Assembly (NCBI GenBank): GCA_963514095.1
Contig: OY741270.1
Coordinates: forward strand, 26,058,571-26,122,570
Length of the DNA stretch: 64,000 bases
Direction of reading: 5' to 3'
Origin: Eutrigla gurnardus
Taxonomy: Eukaryota; Chordata; Actinopteri; Perciformes; Triglidae
Shown here: piece after piece, positions 26,470-40,773 of the stretch
How positions within the stretch are numbered: the stretch's first letter is position 1
How the letters are laid out: each line of letters starts with the position of its first letter
The notes under the pieces: generated by a model
Told to the model about the DNA's origin: nothing
Seen by the model: the letters and a program-made list of their open reading frames with translations, nothing else
The model's database searches: none
Translations under genes and position numbers: made by a program

Positions 26470-27669
26470 TTACCCAACACATTTTTAGTTAGTCAAGGAT
26501 TGATATACGAATTAGGACAATTTTATGCTAATGTATGAAAAGTTATGAAGTGATTCTATTTTGACAGACATGGGTGTAAACCGTATCTTGACAGGTTGGT
26601 GGAAACAAACAAGTTAACTCGTGTTTAAATACTCCCCTTATTGTTTTCTATGGAAACCCACACACCAGTAACAACAGGATGCATCTCATTGTGGAATAAT
26701 AAACATTCATATGTTTACACATAAACATCCCCTAGGCTTAATCTCATTGCTTCAAACGGTTATTTCTCGTTAATGAAATGAGAATACTGCAACCCAATAT
26801 TATACGAGTGTTTCTTCTTCTGTCTATATTTAACCAGAATGACATTGTTGTTTGTGAAAGTCCTGCTGTGCAATTGTGCAGAGTGCTGGATATGAATACA
26901 TTTAAGCTCATTGTGTGTGTCGGTCTATCGACAGCTAATCTTGCATATTACTGTAACCTGTATATTCTCTCCCCTTCATTCTCCTGCTGTCATGCAAACA
27001 CTCTGGACAGCCAGCCGGCCCTGCTCCCCACCCACATGCCCTCAGACACACCTGCCAGAGTTCTGCACTCTGCTAAGTGCACTTTTCTAGTTGAATTATG
27101 TGCCTATTTTGGTCAGAACTATTGTGCCATTAGGAAATGTGTGTGCAGTCATATGTCACAGAGAATACCTAATGGAGAGACTGACCTTGATGTGTGATTT
27201 GATAATGTCATGGAGAACCAGAGGGATAAAGCATTGCGGTTTTCCTATCCATCAACGGTCTGACTTGCTTTATGCTCTTGTGCATAAGGTAAGGTGCATC
27301 ACCATGGTAGTGCAGCATCATTAAACAATGTGCAGAGAGGATGTTGAGGGCCGATCACTTCAAGTCACTGTGTTAAATCATGACATCGTCAAAAGTCTGG
27401 TAGTGGAGTGCCATTCATTCATGGGAACGGTTCACTTGCCGAGGATGTTAGGTCGCTGCTGAGAGTTTGTGAGATTCTTGCTGACATCCCGACACAATGA
27501 AGCTGTGTAACTTCATTTGTGGTATTGAGCTTGGTAAAATGTGCCAACAACCGTGTGCCGGTCACACAGGATAATCCACAGATCTGGCTGTGAACCATTT
27601 TCATTGTGAAAACACCTTCCTCTAGATTAGAAACAATGGAAACCTTTTTAAGAATGATAACAAACCAAC

Positions 27670-27892
27670 TAGGGTTGTCACGATACTAAAATTTTCAACT
27701 CAATACCGATACTCAGGAAAATATTCGATACTCGATACCATTTTCGATACCACAAGGATGAAAAAAAGACCCCAAAATTTAAAAGAAATATTTTTATTAA
27801 CAAAAAAGATACTTTTGAAAATGAGTATCGTATCCGGATACAACATTTTAGTATCGATACTTTTTTGAGTTTCGATACTTTTGACAACCCTA
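27670..27892. mobile_element. hAT-type MITE, 223 bp, perfect 8-bp target duplication
   Basis: Ends are TAGGGTTGTCA... and ...TGACAACCCTA, perfect 11-bp terminal inverted repeats. AAACCAAC occurs immediately on both sides (27662-27669 and 27893-27900). The interior is AT-rich with GATAC/GTATCGATAC inverted motifs and no coding capacity. Terminal sequence and duplication length are diagnostic of hAT-family MITEs. Confidence 0.92.
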
Positions 27893-30379
27893 AAACCAAC
27901 CCTATCAAAGCACTTTAAATCCATGATGAGCTCTTATTTATGCAAAGGCACAGAGGGATTTCAATAAGCCATGTGAGACGTAATGTGGTATCATACAGCT
28001 ATATGGGTCAGTAAGGCTTGATGCACAACCAACAGTCAAGAATATTGCTTTTTTTTTGTTTGAATGTCTTATTGCATGCTGTGGACTACTTCTTCTGTTT
28101 TCTGGCACTTTGAGCAGTGCATTTTGGGTAGTCATTAGCTCAGTGACACCCCATGGGTGGAGTGTTGGTTGTGTACCTTATGGAGTCTGATGTGATAGAC
28201 TGTCATGAGGCCCATTGCATTCATGACTAACCCTGGCCTGTCTTGCTGCCCCCTCTGCTGCGGGCTGCACAGTCACACAACCAGACATGACAGCTGTGGT
28301 GGATACTGAAGCCTGGGGTTCACCTTTGCACTAACAGGTTTCAGAAGTTGGCATGTCTGCTGGCGTACGCCTGGCTTTCACTGGGATTAGTGCAGACAGG
28401 CCAAAAAAAAATCCATATGGCATAATGAGGCCAACGTACCACTGCACCAGGACCTCTGGCCCAATGTCTGGTGGTTTCTAGTCAGGGTGAGTCACTAGTG
28501 AGAGTGGTGCCTCCAGTCACGCGTCTAATAAATATTAAAATCATTTATTTGGAAACAGAGAGGTCTGGCTCGTTACGGTTTGATTTCCAGCTTGCTGCAT
28601 ACCTCTTCTTGACTATTATCCAAGTAGACAGTTTACATCTTGCAGACAGTTTCTTAAATGTCACATAGTTATTATGTCACTGTTACGAACCATGCCATGC
28701 TTTTGTTGGCATTTGAATTTTAAGTTCAGTGAAAAGGTTGTGGATGGTGGCATGGTTTGGAGGTGAACACATTGTCCCGTCCATGTTCGTAAAATGTCAC
28801 TATGAACGTTAAACAATAGCTGTTTCAGGATCACCGCAAAAATACAGAGAAGTAAATAATACAATTTAGGGTGAAAAACATCCGCTTGTGGTGGTTGGAC
28901 CTGGGTCAAGTATTGTTGGCAAATTTTTAGCATTTGTTTTAATCTTCTTAGTGCAGCAGATGGGTGGGTTTTATCTGCGGGGTCGGGAAGGGGTCGTGCC
29001 TGTGGAGGAAAGTGTCAACTGGGCTGGAGAATATTGCATTAGTTTCCTCAGCCACAATGCATGAAGGCAAGCCAATTGACCAGGGGACGAACTCAAAATG
29101 CATATTTGAAATGAATTTCTAATCTAATTGTGCAGTTTATTCCGATTTTTAGATCTGCCCTCAAAGAAGGTCAAATGCAGTTAATCTATGCAAAACGTGG
29201 ATCATCACACTAGTGTGATTATTTATGAATTCATAAGCCTCTCTTATAATTACATTCTTTGACTGTGACGCATTTTTGTAGTCCTAAAAGGGAAACCCAG
29301 AAGAAAGACTTCACACCGATCAGATGAGAGTGTCATGCCAAGCTATTATTGTGTTTTTGATTTTTTAGTAAGCTTAGTGTGCACATTTCGGGCCTCACAG
29401 TTTCCATTGTTACTGTGTGTTGTTGCTCAGATGTGTTGCATGACATGAGTTTGCAGAGATTCCTGAAGAAGTCTTGTTGGTGTCCCCCGGGGGCCAGTGT
29501 CTGCCTGCGGCAGGCTGCATCTATTTGTGGCTCAAGTCCACTGGCTTGAATATTTATCACTCAGACTTGCTTTCATGTTTCATTCAAATGTGCCTAAGTG
29601 TCCGAATATATCACTCCGCAGACTGCGGGTCCGTATCGCGGGGTCACCTCGTTAAAACTCGGATGACTTGAACTTTGAAAACGTTGGACTTGCACGTCAT
29701 AATGAAACGGTGAAGTAAACGCGGGAGAGGTCGGAGCCGCTGACATTTAGCTCTCAGCTTTTCAAAGTTTGTCTGAAGAGTCATACTGGCAGAAGAATTG
29801 ATTCAGAGTGCAACAGATTTGACATGGTTGACATGATGCACCGACGGACCCAAACAGGTTCATCCATGGATGTAAATCTGTGGAGTAATAGAAAGCCGCT
29901 CCTTGGCTTTCGCTTTGGCTCTTCATTTTTTGACTGGATATTTAGTAGAAATACTGTCTTTGTTTTTAATTTGTATTCTACAAATACAAAGTTGTATTTG
30001 TATGTGTTCACTGGGGTATTGGATCATCGCTGTTTTCCAAGTGGGGATTTATTAGTGTCTTTTAGAAATGGCCTTGTCTTTGTATCGTTGTCAAGGTTAT
30101 GTCCACATTGATGCACCGTATCCATTATTCACACAGTGTTCTTTGAGGCCTATTAGACATGATCACTTAATTGCCTCCATAGTGGCCAATAAAGTCTACA
30201 TGGGAAACGTGACTGTGTTCATCTATTATCTCATTAGCTCTGGAAAATGACATATTTATGGCTTGTCCGCATGTAAGTTTCACATAGAGGATCACATCAC
30301 GTAATGCATTTTTTCCCCTGCTTTTAGAATTTGTTCTTTAATCTGCTCCCTTTGTTCTTTGGGGAAGACTGAGTACCCC

Positions 30380-30410
<31 letters not shown>
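30380..30410. repeat. (AC)15 microsatellite
   Basis: Fifteen uninterrupted AC units in the interval between the SAMD5-like exon and sash1. Confidence 0.95.
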
Positions 30411-30412
<2 letters not shown>

Positions 30413-33042
30413 AAAATGAACCTCATATATGATTTACAGTATGTAGATGCTCTCTTGCCGCAGCTTACTCTGGATAATACATTCCACAATCACATCTGCT
30501 GTGGGATGTGTATGCAGTGTCTTTGTGACATTTCAGCCTTCAAGAACCTTCATATAGGATTAACTGCAGGACCGTTGGATGAGCTCTACCTAATAACATC
30601 TGAGTGCATTTTGTAGGGACGAGAAATTGCTTTCATTTGCAGTGCCTATGTTTATTTTCCTGCACTAGCATGCCTCTAAACACCAGAGCGGAAATAATGC
30701 AGCAATCCCAGTTGTTTTGCAAATATTTTCCATTTTGTGATCATCAGACCGGATCCTGATTGTTCCCCCTTTTACCCACACTTCCCCCAAAGGACAGAGT
30801 TTGGACCCTTGCCACTAACGGAAACCGTTCCAGTGGATGTCCTCTTATAGTTTTCACTCACCTCTGAGATTGTGATTAGGTTTGACTTTCATTGTGTCCA
30901 TTAATATGTAATAACACTCAAACTGCTGTTCTGGCGAGGGCAGCTTGGCCTCCATCTTAAATGATCTTATGTGCAGAAGAGTGACTCAGAATCTTGGCTC
31001 CCCTTTTGAGACGATCACTGTCAGTTCAACTCATAATATCAGTTACACACTATATATATATGTATATGTTAACATCTGAGTGGCCACAAATGGGACTCCC
31101 CTTCATGGGCTAATGATTCCCAGTGGACAGGTTGTCACTGTGAAATACAGAATTATTTTTCAGCTTTGTTGGCAAATCTAGCATCTGTGTCAATGTCATG
31201 CATGGTTGCCAGGTTTCAAACAGCAGAAATTCACTCTGAGCTCCATAGAAACTAGCTGTGTTTCATCATTTGGCTTATCTTTGATGTCTTTTTGGATGTT
31301 GTTTTTGGACCTGGATTTCTCTCTGAAAACAGCAGAGTGTATGACAGCCTACTATTTGTTTTCTGATCAATATATCGTGTTATTGTTTGCAACAATAACA
31401 ACTGTACATTGTACAGGTAATTGATTTACTTATGTCTATAGCATTTAACCCATTGAGCTGGGATTGACCCTCTAAATGGACACATTATAGCTAATGGATG
31501 GATGGATGGATGGATGGCGTTCAACAACACCCAAAAAAGAAATTGATCCAAGCCCAACCTTCTTAAGTGATTTGTGTAAAGATGCAGTAAATACAGCCGG
31601 CCTCGAGGGACATTTTGAAGCTCGTTTTGCTGCAGCGGTGACAGTGTTCCATATAAACAGCTGCTCACTTTTACCTGTAAACGCTCCAGTCAGTCGTGTA
31701 CGTCATCGCGACAGCTAGAGGGGAGTTTTTGGGCTGTTTTTTCTTCTTTGGCTCTAGTTAAATCAATGATTACCCAGCCTTACACGTAGCCTCAGCTGCT
31801 TAAGTAAAGTAAATTCCACCCAGCAGGACTCGGAGTTAATAAAAACCCAGAATTGTTGTTTGTGTATAAAAAGCTCTTACAAAATACCACAAAGTGTGTC
31901 TCACGATGCACATGGGAAATGTCAACCTGTGTGTACAGAGAGAAGATGAAATAGAGCACGTGTTCTGGTCATAGCTGTGAGGGAAGCTGCAAAGAAATGC
32001 AGAACGTGCCTTTCTGTGAGGAATGACAGGAAGCTGTCTGACAGGTATTGTATCTGCTGGGCCGGCAGGATGGACAGAGCAAACACAAATTTACCCCTTG
32101 ACCGTTGCTGTAACCAAAGTTGGCAGGTGACCTTCCTTCGGGGGTTTTGTAATTATTAGTTATATAATTGCAAGACAAATAAACACGTGATTTAAAAACA
32201 ACGGTTATTTCTTATGAATGTAACGATCCTCCCTCTCCACTAACATTTAGTTTGAGATTGTAAATATAATCATATGTTTTTTTTTTTTTATTAATATGGC
32301 TCCGGTGTATGCCAGAATATGACATGCCATCTCATAACCGTATGGTAATGCTGAATATATTAGACGATTCACTTGAACTGTATTTTTTTACTGTCTACAA
32401 TATTTTTTTAGATGACTTACTATTGTGTTTTAAGTATATTCCTCATAGAGTGACGGCAATTTATCGAAAAGTCAGTCGACAGAATTAATCTTCGACTATT
32501 TTGATTGTCAACGTTTGCTGGTTCCAAGTTCTTACAATAAAACATCCTCAGGTTTTGGACCGTTGCTCGAATAAAACAAGCTAAGATGACCATTTTAACA
32601 GGCATGTCCCGTACTGTATTCATACTGTATATTTTGTTATGGTTTAGGAAAATAGTTTGCCAAACCATGGGTATTTCGTCTCTACTTTGCAAAAGACCCA
32701 GACATATTTCCTCATCTACTGCCCCTAAAAAAAACTACTAAAGCCTTATTAGCACAGGACTAGTTCACTGGAGGTTACTACATTATCTCCAGATATGATG
32801 TCACAGCTCTGCGTAACACCTAAAAAGGCTTAAGGAAAAGAAAAGTCAATGCCAAATCACAAAGTCATGGGACTAATATTATCACATGACCTCTGTTTTT
32901 GCCGAAATATGTTTCTCTTCTTAACCTTGTCATGACCTTCAGTTCACCTCGGGAGTAGAAATAATTTTACTAAATGACGGTCCGCCTGTATATGAATGAT
33001 CTGCTTTTATCATCCAGATTCAATATCCACATGCCTAGTCAT

Positions 33043-33186
33043 CATTTTTTTTTTTTTTTTTCGAACATGTGAAAGAAATAACAACATAAATAGAAATAAT
33101 GTAAAGAAAAGGAAAAACAACAAAAACAAAAACAAACAAACAACAAACAAGAATAATAACATTTTTTTTTTTTTTTTTTTTTTTTT
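33043..33186. repeat. Poly(T) tracts flanking an A/C-rich core
   Basis: About 18 T end near 33061 and a second run of about 23 T ends at 33186. Between them is a purine/AC-rich stretch with AACAAAAACAAAAACAAACA repeats. It could be two retroposon tails or an expanded low-complexity tract. No retroposon body is visible beside either. Confidence 0.75.
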
Positions 33187-35540
33187 ACCAGTAATAAAAC
33201 ACAAAATATTTAAACATTTTAACATGTCCGAAAAGGAGTAGTAAGAAGAATAACTTATTTAATACTACCCCTTCTCCATTTTCAAAATGTTTCACATTGA
33301 ATCCTTTTTAATCTATTTGAGTTATTTAGAACCTCTAAGGATGGGATTTATGACCTAGTACTTTTTAATGCCTCTTTTCATGCATCATCAAGCAATCGAG
33401 AAGAAGAGGGTGGGACAGAAGAGATGTTTTTTAAAAACTAAGGGTTGTGAAAAGGAGAGCCACGGAGGCAGTGAGGAGGCGGGGAATTGAAAAAGGGGTC
33501 CAAAATCTGGACCAAGAGGTTGAGATTTTCAATCAAGAGACCGATCGATGTGTCGGTGAAACTCGGACACTCCTCTGAGAGAGTGATGGCCAAGTTTGAA
33601 TGAGCTTTTGGCCGTAACTCGCCAGCTCCTCCGAGATGTAATGATGAATAGTGATGAAATGGATCCAATAAAATGAATAAATCCCAGCAGTTTGAATGTT
33701 TCTAAAGGTGGATTATCTGTTAAAGTGCCCTTGGTGATTCATTGTTTGGTTCGTAGCGCAACAACACCATGGTGCATTCTTTTATTTGTTCTTTTAATCC
33801 TTTTTTTTTTTATTGCCTCCGAGATATTGATCCTGAAAGTTGGAGCACTTTTCATTAGTTTGTGAATTAGTCACGGGGGGAAGACTCATTCATTATATCA
33901 ACTAAAGTGAATTTTGAGCCACAGTATGTGGGAATTGTATAGCTTACTGCGGGGAGATGGTTTATTATGCATGAATTTAATCATTGAATTTTTTATTCCT
34001 GAGTGCTTACGCTTGACTTAATATGATTTAAGCATTCTGCATTATTAAATTTTGTATGATATTTTTACAACGTGGCCACTCGGATCTTCTAAATGCGCCT
34101 TTAGAAAAGAATAGTTCAACTTTCTTTGTCCACAGATGCCACTATAAGTTGGGCGTTTATGTCACACGACATTTTATTAATGAAATGAAGTAGATCTTTT
34201 CATGTCATCTCATGTTTTGCCCTGGTTCCAATAAATACAGGTATTTCACATTTATGATTGATTTGAAACTTCAATGAGGCACCAAAATGTGACTGACAGG
34301 ATGTTGGATGTTCTTCCTGACATTCAGCAAAAAATTAAGTGTGAAAATGATATGAAATTGCAGCAGACTGAATTCCATCTCAACCTTGTTATTCCTGTCA
34401 GCCCGTGGTGTGCAGGGAGGAATATCTGAGCCTTAAGAAATCAAGGTTTAATAGCTACACGATGATAAGCAGATGAAGAATTGAATCTGTCGTAGAACCG
34501 ATGTCAAACACTGAAAGCGAGACCTCTCTTGGATGTTATTTTCTATCGGAGATTCAGCTTCATTATAGTTCCTCATACAATTCTTATGATGTCAGGGCAT
34601 GCTTGGCTAGCTGCAGTTAGCATCCATTAATGGATGTAGTGGCTGTAAGGTGGATGTCCTTGGGATGACAGAGGAGGGGAAGCGACGTCGGGAGACTGCA
34701 GAGGAGGAGGCAAATTGAAGTGGACAGGAGATGTTGTCACCAGCCCTGTTGGGATGTCTGCGGTTGTCAGAAGGGGCATGTGCAAACGGAGAGCACGGCC
34801 CTCTGAATGTTTGAGGGACATCATCGCAGTGTTGAGATGCAGCTCTCTGAGAAACAGCATCCCGGAGGGCAGGGCCAACCGGCGAGTCTGGCAGAGATGC
34901 CGGCTCTGACTAGACAATGGGGGGGGAAAGTGTTGTCAGGCGCATCCTAGTGAGATATCAGTCATTTCCATAGCAAGACGAAGGTTTTGGCTGTGAAATG
35001 TGTAGTTCACATGCCTGTCAGTGTCTACAGTACAGTCTGGTGCTTCCCCCACTCTGTCTGGATGAAGTTTAAACCCTGACACCAGTTAACAGCCCACTCT
35101 GCTTGAAATCCATTCATGAGGCACCATTGTTAACCGTTTCACATCCGTCAGTTGTAAGGTCAGAGGTCCACTCCCTCTCTTTTCTCCATCTGACTTATTG
35201 CCGGGCAATGTCTCGTCTGCATTTTCTTTTTCTCATGGTTTCAAAGGACACATGCCCAGAGGCTGTTCTCTTTCCTCACTGGACCAATTCACTTGGTTTT
35301 CACACCATGTAGACTTACCTCGTTCTGGGCCCCCATGATCTTGCATGATTGACAGCTGCGTTTGAGTCCTGCGCCGTGTCTTGCTGGAGGATCAGTGGAT
35401 GTTGTGGTCTTGTGAGGGCAGAGCTGCCGCACTGATAATGTAGCCGGAGACGGCGTGAGCCTGCTGTCGTGTCCTGGGGGACACAGTCGCACCAGGGTAA
35501 TTACCCAAAGCACGGGGGTGAGGGGTGGATGAAATGATTT

Positions 35541-35900
35541 CAGCACCTCTGAATTAAACATGCTCCAAGAAATATGAACAATCCACAGGCTGCTTCACTT
35601 AAAAAAAGAAAATCCCAGAGCCTTTTACGAGTGAGGGATTCAAACGGTCTCTCTGGGTGTTAATTGTGTTGAATTTTAAAGGGAGGTCTCTGTATTTGTG
35701 TTCAGCACCACTGAATTAAACCTACTCTAAGGAACGGGAACAATCTACAGGCCAAATACACACTGCCATCCAGAGGAGACGTTCCCTGCATGTAATTCAA
35801 CTGAAATCTAAAGGGGATGATTCTCCATTTGATCTCTGCACTGCTGAATTAATCATGCCCCAAAGAACAGGGGCAAACCAGAACCCCAAACAATCCACAG
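35541..35900. repeat. Three diverged direct copies of a roughly 50-bp segment
   Basis: CAGCACCTCTGAATTAAACA ... ACAATCCACAG (35541-35589) recurs as CAGCACCACTGAATTAAACC ... ACAATCTACAG (35703-35750) and as GCACTGCTGAATTAATCATG ... ACAATCCACAG (35838-35900). The copies are about 134-162 bp apart, so the array looks like an old tandem duplication with diverged spacers. Confidence 0.75.
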
Positions 35901-37987
35901 CATGCTTTTATATCAACAAGATACTCTACATACTTAAACCTGACTTGTGCAGCATTTTTATAGCTACGGGATTTTTGGAAGGGTCTAGTTTTCTCCGTCT
36001 GAATCTGGGTTTTCATCAAATGTTGCAAATCCTAATCAGATTTGCAAGATTTAGTGCTATAGACAAAAGGTTTGTTCTGTGCCTCCTGTCCTCCCCTCTT
36101 AATCTCCTTTTTTGGAGTTTCACCTCCGTCCTCTTTTAATCTGGACCTCTGGCTGGTTTCCCCATGAATCTGTATTTACACACCAGAAGGCAACTATGTC
36201 GTTTTTAATTTGCTTTTTGGAACGGTCTCCGTTTTTGTGTCTTTGACTTAAATGCTGATCCTGGTTCAGAGTTGCTGTACCATCGCTGGTGTGGGTTTCT
36301 CTTCTGTCTACCTGCCTGCTGTCTTCTGAGAGATATTTGCTCAGTGACCGACGAAGTGAAACGTGGGATGAGAGCTGCGTATCACAGACGCAGTTCAAAG
36401 AACACTAGATGCTTTATATGCACTGTGTGTGTGTGTGACTGACAGTGTGCATGTCACACCAGAACCCTTCCCATCAACCCTTCATTTGGGACTTGTCAAA
36501 ATCCACTTACCACTCAGACATGAATGGTTAAGCTCTTCCACTGATCCTCTTTTTCCTCTTCCAGGCCTGTCAGTCTGGACTGGGCCCTTGGGTGCTCTGG
36601 AAAATCAGTGATTCTCACACATACACACATCTGGCACATGACTTTCTTGTACTTCTATTTAGCTGAATTTCACTAGACCTGAAGTAGCACTTCATCGTAG
36701 GAAAATATGTCAGAATCCAATCAAAAAAAGACTCCTCCTTCTTGTTTTCACAGCATTTTGTCACGGTTGTTTTAAAATATCTCTTAACGCTCATCCCATA
36801 AAACATGTTTTCCGTCGTAGGTGTTTTGGTTTTTCTCGTTATAGAGGAATGAGCTGCGACTGGTTTGATTCTCCTGAAGGGCAGATCATGTGAAAACCTT
36901 GTGATTCCAATTTCTGATTGTTTAAACTTCGGTTGAATGATTTCATGGCTTCCCAAGGTTTTAGAAAATGCCCTTCAGTCACCCATCCGAGACCTCCCTG
37001 GATCATCTCTAACGTGCACTCGGCAGACGTTGGTGTCATGATCTGATTTGTCCCAGCTCTGGATTTAACGTCGGAGTGTGGGATACCGACTCCATTGTCC
37101 CGATCGTGTGCGCTAGTCTTTCCACAGACACAAGGGTTGTGTCTCTCACTCTACTGAGCACAGAGTGATCTCCCCAGGGGTCGCAGCTCAGATGAGTGCT
37201 CAGGCGTTCCAGGTCAGAACTGACAAAATCAGGAGACTTGACGGTGATAGGAAAGGAGCTGGCTGTCAGGGAGGAATGGCATCTATCCCTGGCTCCCCTG
37301 TGCTCCGAGGTGACGAGCAGTCCGCCGCGGTTTAGCCAAGCGTAAAATTCCCCATCCTGGCATGAGCCGCCTTAGCCCTTTGGCAAGTGTCTGCAGAACG
37401 TGGCCGTCCACCATCTCCACCATCTCCACCATCCATCTGCAGCTCAGCGTAATCTGCAGCCTCCTGTAGGAGATCTGACACTGGTATTGTGACCTCCTGC
37501 TGCTGATCTGGAGTCAGCGGTCAGTTACTAAAGATGAAGATAGGGTCGGGTTAGGCAAAGATGCTGAGGGTTATTTCTCCACACTAACACTCCAAGCAAA
37601 CGAGGTCACCACCCTGATACTTCATGCCTCAAGGGCATGTGAAGATGCTTTTTGAATTGTAGACGGCCAACAACAGTGAGGCACCATGCTCCTCCTGGAG
37701 AGGCTTACACTTCTACAGGGAGACTCGGATGCAAGGTCACCCCGTTTAGGTGTTTTATTAGAGTTAGTGTTTGATTACTACGCTTTCTCTTTCGCCGATA
37801 TCAGACAGAATTTCAACTCTTCAGTCATCTTGGTGGAGTGGGTAGATTGAAAGTTCTGGACCCAGGCAGTTTTCTTTAGATTGAGGGGAATTAGTTTACA
37901 CTTTAATGAGTCGAATTCCAACCTTCAGCTCTCTATCAAACGGCACATCAGCAAGTAACTGAAAGATGTTGAGTAGAGTTGATATTT

Positions 37988-38004
37988 GCTGCCACCTGCT
38001 GGCC
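37988..38004 (-). promoter_or_regulatory. Candidate CTCF site (reverse strand)
   Basis: The reverse complement reads GGCCAGCAGGTGGCAGC, matching the CTCF consensus CCASYAGRKGGCRSY over its full core. It lies about 3.3 kb upstream of sash1 exon 2. Motif match only. Confidence 0.5.
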
Positions 38005-40754
38005 TACAGACTGCTAGTGTTTTTAAAAGAACCTGAGTAACATTTAGATATGTTTGTTTTGATTATGTAGACCTGCATGTTTGTAATGTTATATCCTACT
38101 TCATGTTGATATTATTCTTTATGAAATAAAAGGATGTGAGCCTTTCATATGGATGAAAGTGTGAGGATGCTCTTTTGTATGCTCCTGTTTATTTGTGTCA
38201 CAAATACAATGTAGGAAAAAAAGTCCATTCATTCAGTCAGTCATTCACTGATTAACAGCCGTAGATCAGCTTAATGAATGTAGTGATTTAAATGTTTTAG
38301 TAGTGCACTGCTAGGTGTTGGAAGCCTCTGAAGGTGCATCTAAAGCAGGATGTGTATAAGCATTTAATGGAAGGACACTTTAAAGATACCCTGCAGAGTT
38401 TTAGCTCTAAAGAACTGCATTTTTAAAATGTGTCCCCCAGTTTGTGTCATGCAACCACACAAGGACACACACCCAGACACATTTGCTGCATCTAACTTTG
38501 ATCCACTGATGGTCGGATGGTCATAAAACGGCTTTCTGCAAGCTGTCAGGAGGGGGGAATTAACAGGACCTAAATGTATTTTTGTTAAAAGAGAAAGCTC
38601 ATACAATTCAATAAAATGCACAAATAGACTTGTTTAAGCCTCCGTATCAGTAGAGGGAGACATATCTGACCAATATTCGACATCTCTCCTAAAGCCTGAC
38701 ACATCAACTCGGCTGCAGACGTAAACACGCAGGCTCAGACTCACACAAAAGAGGCGGTGGTTTATTTGAACATGTGAGTCAGCCGGTCCCTGTGGGCTGC
38801 AGCTGGAGAGACTGCCCCACCCAGCAGCACCAGCGTCATATGTGGTTGCAACCCCCCCCCCCAAACCTCCCCTCAGCCAAACTCCCCCTGATGTCTGCGT
38901 GCCGGACACCCCTCCCCTTCACTTCAGGATGTATTGTCCTCCACTCACTCCACTGAGTTAACTTTTCAGAACGCTGCCTTTCACTCACAGCAGTGTGGTG
39001 GAACCGAGGAGCAACTAGTGCCGGGTAGCTACCGTTGGCAGCCAGATGCCCGTTTGTGGTGAGTGTATTTTTATGTTTGTGCTGGAATGTGGTCCAGTGG
39101 TTGGAGCTTATAGCTTCCTGTAGATTCACTGGAACATTTGAATTCATATAACCTCATTTCAAATGACAACTCTGTGTAGGGTGCGTATCTTCTCCTGTTC
39201 AAATGTTTGCTTTTTATTTATTTTTTTTGTTGGTTAATGTAGACTTTTTATTTTAATAGAAAAAGCATGAACACAGTCAGTCTTTGTTAACACTGTTTAA
39301 CACGAGTTTATTGCAGTCGGTGACATTTCAAACGTGACATCCTCGACTGAACTTTAACGTGTTTTGGGATCGAGGCTGTAGTTGTTTAGTTAATGTGGGA
39401 TAAGGCTTTTTAAATAGCTGCGTCAAATCGTCTGTCAACATGCAATCTTTTCAGTCTATTTGGTTTTACTAAGTCCTGTTTGGCGACTGTGCTGCTCTGA
39501 TACGTGAATCAGATGTCTGACGACACGTACTGTAGTTAAAAATGGAGTTTACTTAACTTTCCTCTCATTTATTATCAGAGACCACGTCGGTCATAGAAAA
39601 GGATGCTTCGTGGCATTGACTTCTGAAGCAGGACCGTCCTTCAACATCTCTGGCTCAAAGCAGGATAGAGTGATGGGAATGATAAGCTGGCACTCTGTGA
39701 CCCAGGTCTGGTGGCCTAAAAGAGTGAGACAAGACGGGGGAACTGTAAAATCACTCATTAGACACTGTGGGGCCCCGGGGGCACGTGGATCTTTTGTCCG
39801 TCTATGAGATGCTCAGCGCCTGAGAAATGTGACACCACGCTCTCCTTTTCAAGCCTCTGTGGTTGATGTCTCATGCTGAAGTTCTGGCTTGGAGACCATT
39901 AATTAGGAGACAGAGAGAAATATAAAGCAGACTGGAATGTTTTCCCCCTCCGAAAAAACTCCCGTTCTGTAAGAATGGCTGGCATGCGAACGGGGCGCTC
40001 ATATTGTTTATCCGTTTACATTCGTCTGCAACAGGGAGGTACTGTATACATGCAGCGTGTCTAATAAGCACTCAGGGCAATGCAATATCATGTGGCTGTG
40101 TGACAATAGGCTGTCTATGTGGATCAGTGGCGGGACTGAGGCAAAAGAGCGACTGCAGCCAGGCACTGTTCAGAGCCTCTCAGTCGTCCTCAGCCTCGTC
40201 TCTTGACTATATGAAAAGCAGCCAGATTTTCAGGGCCCTTTTCGACCCGGGGGCACGTCATCCACCAGATGAATGGCCCTCTTTTCTGGACAGTTGAGCC
40301 AGTCACTGCCTATCATGCCACGGAACAAGGGGCCCACAGCATTATTTTTCACTGCAGAGGATTGTTTTCAGTGGGTACATTTGCATACCTTCGGGGGTTT
40401 GGCTTGAGTGAGACATAATAATAATTGTTGTAATCATGCGTGAAACTGTTTATGGACAGAGTGGATAGGCTATTATGGGACACAGCTTGTATCCGTCTTC
40501 CCAACTCATAACACGGCATGATACGGACCCACCTTTTATAGTGTATTGTCATCATATCTTTAGTTATTTGTATAAGTCATGACTGACCCCAGCCGTCTCT
40601 GAACTGACTGTATGATGTTTTTTTTGTAACAAAATAGGTTTAACCATACTTTTTGTTTTTTTAAAGAAGGAAAATATTGGTCTGAACCGCGATGTAACCT
40701 CTGGGTGAAAAGTGAGGCCAATGCATAAGTGCCTTAAACTTCCATCCTTTCAGA

Positions 40755-40773
40755 TGGCCAGCAGGGGGCAACT
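40755..40773 (+). promoter_or_regulatory. Candidate CTCF site, probably repeat-borne
   Basis: TGGCCAGCAGGGGGCAACT matches the CTCF core closely. The preceding text (GTGAGGCCAATGCATAAGTG, then CTTAAACTTC) resembles a dispersed fish repeat in which GGCCAGCAGGGGGC is a fixed part. The site is about 0.6 kb before sash1 exon 2. Confidence 0.45.

Noticed and set aside
34627..34917. 96-codon minus-strand ORF
   Set aside because: No recognisable similarity, ordinary composition, no splice or promoter context.
39044..39064. ATG followed by a consensus GTGAGT donor, considered as an alternative sash1 first exon
   Set aside because: The ATG gives phase 1 at the donor, which does not fit the phase 0 start of exon 41354. 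It could only be a 5' UTR exon, and I have no further support.
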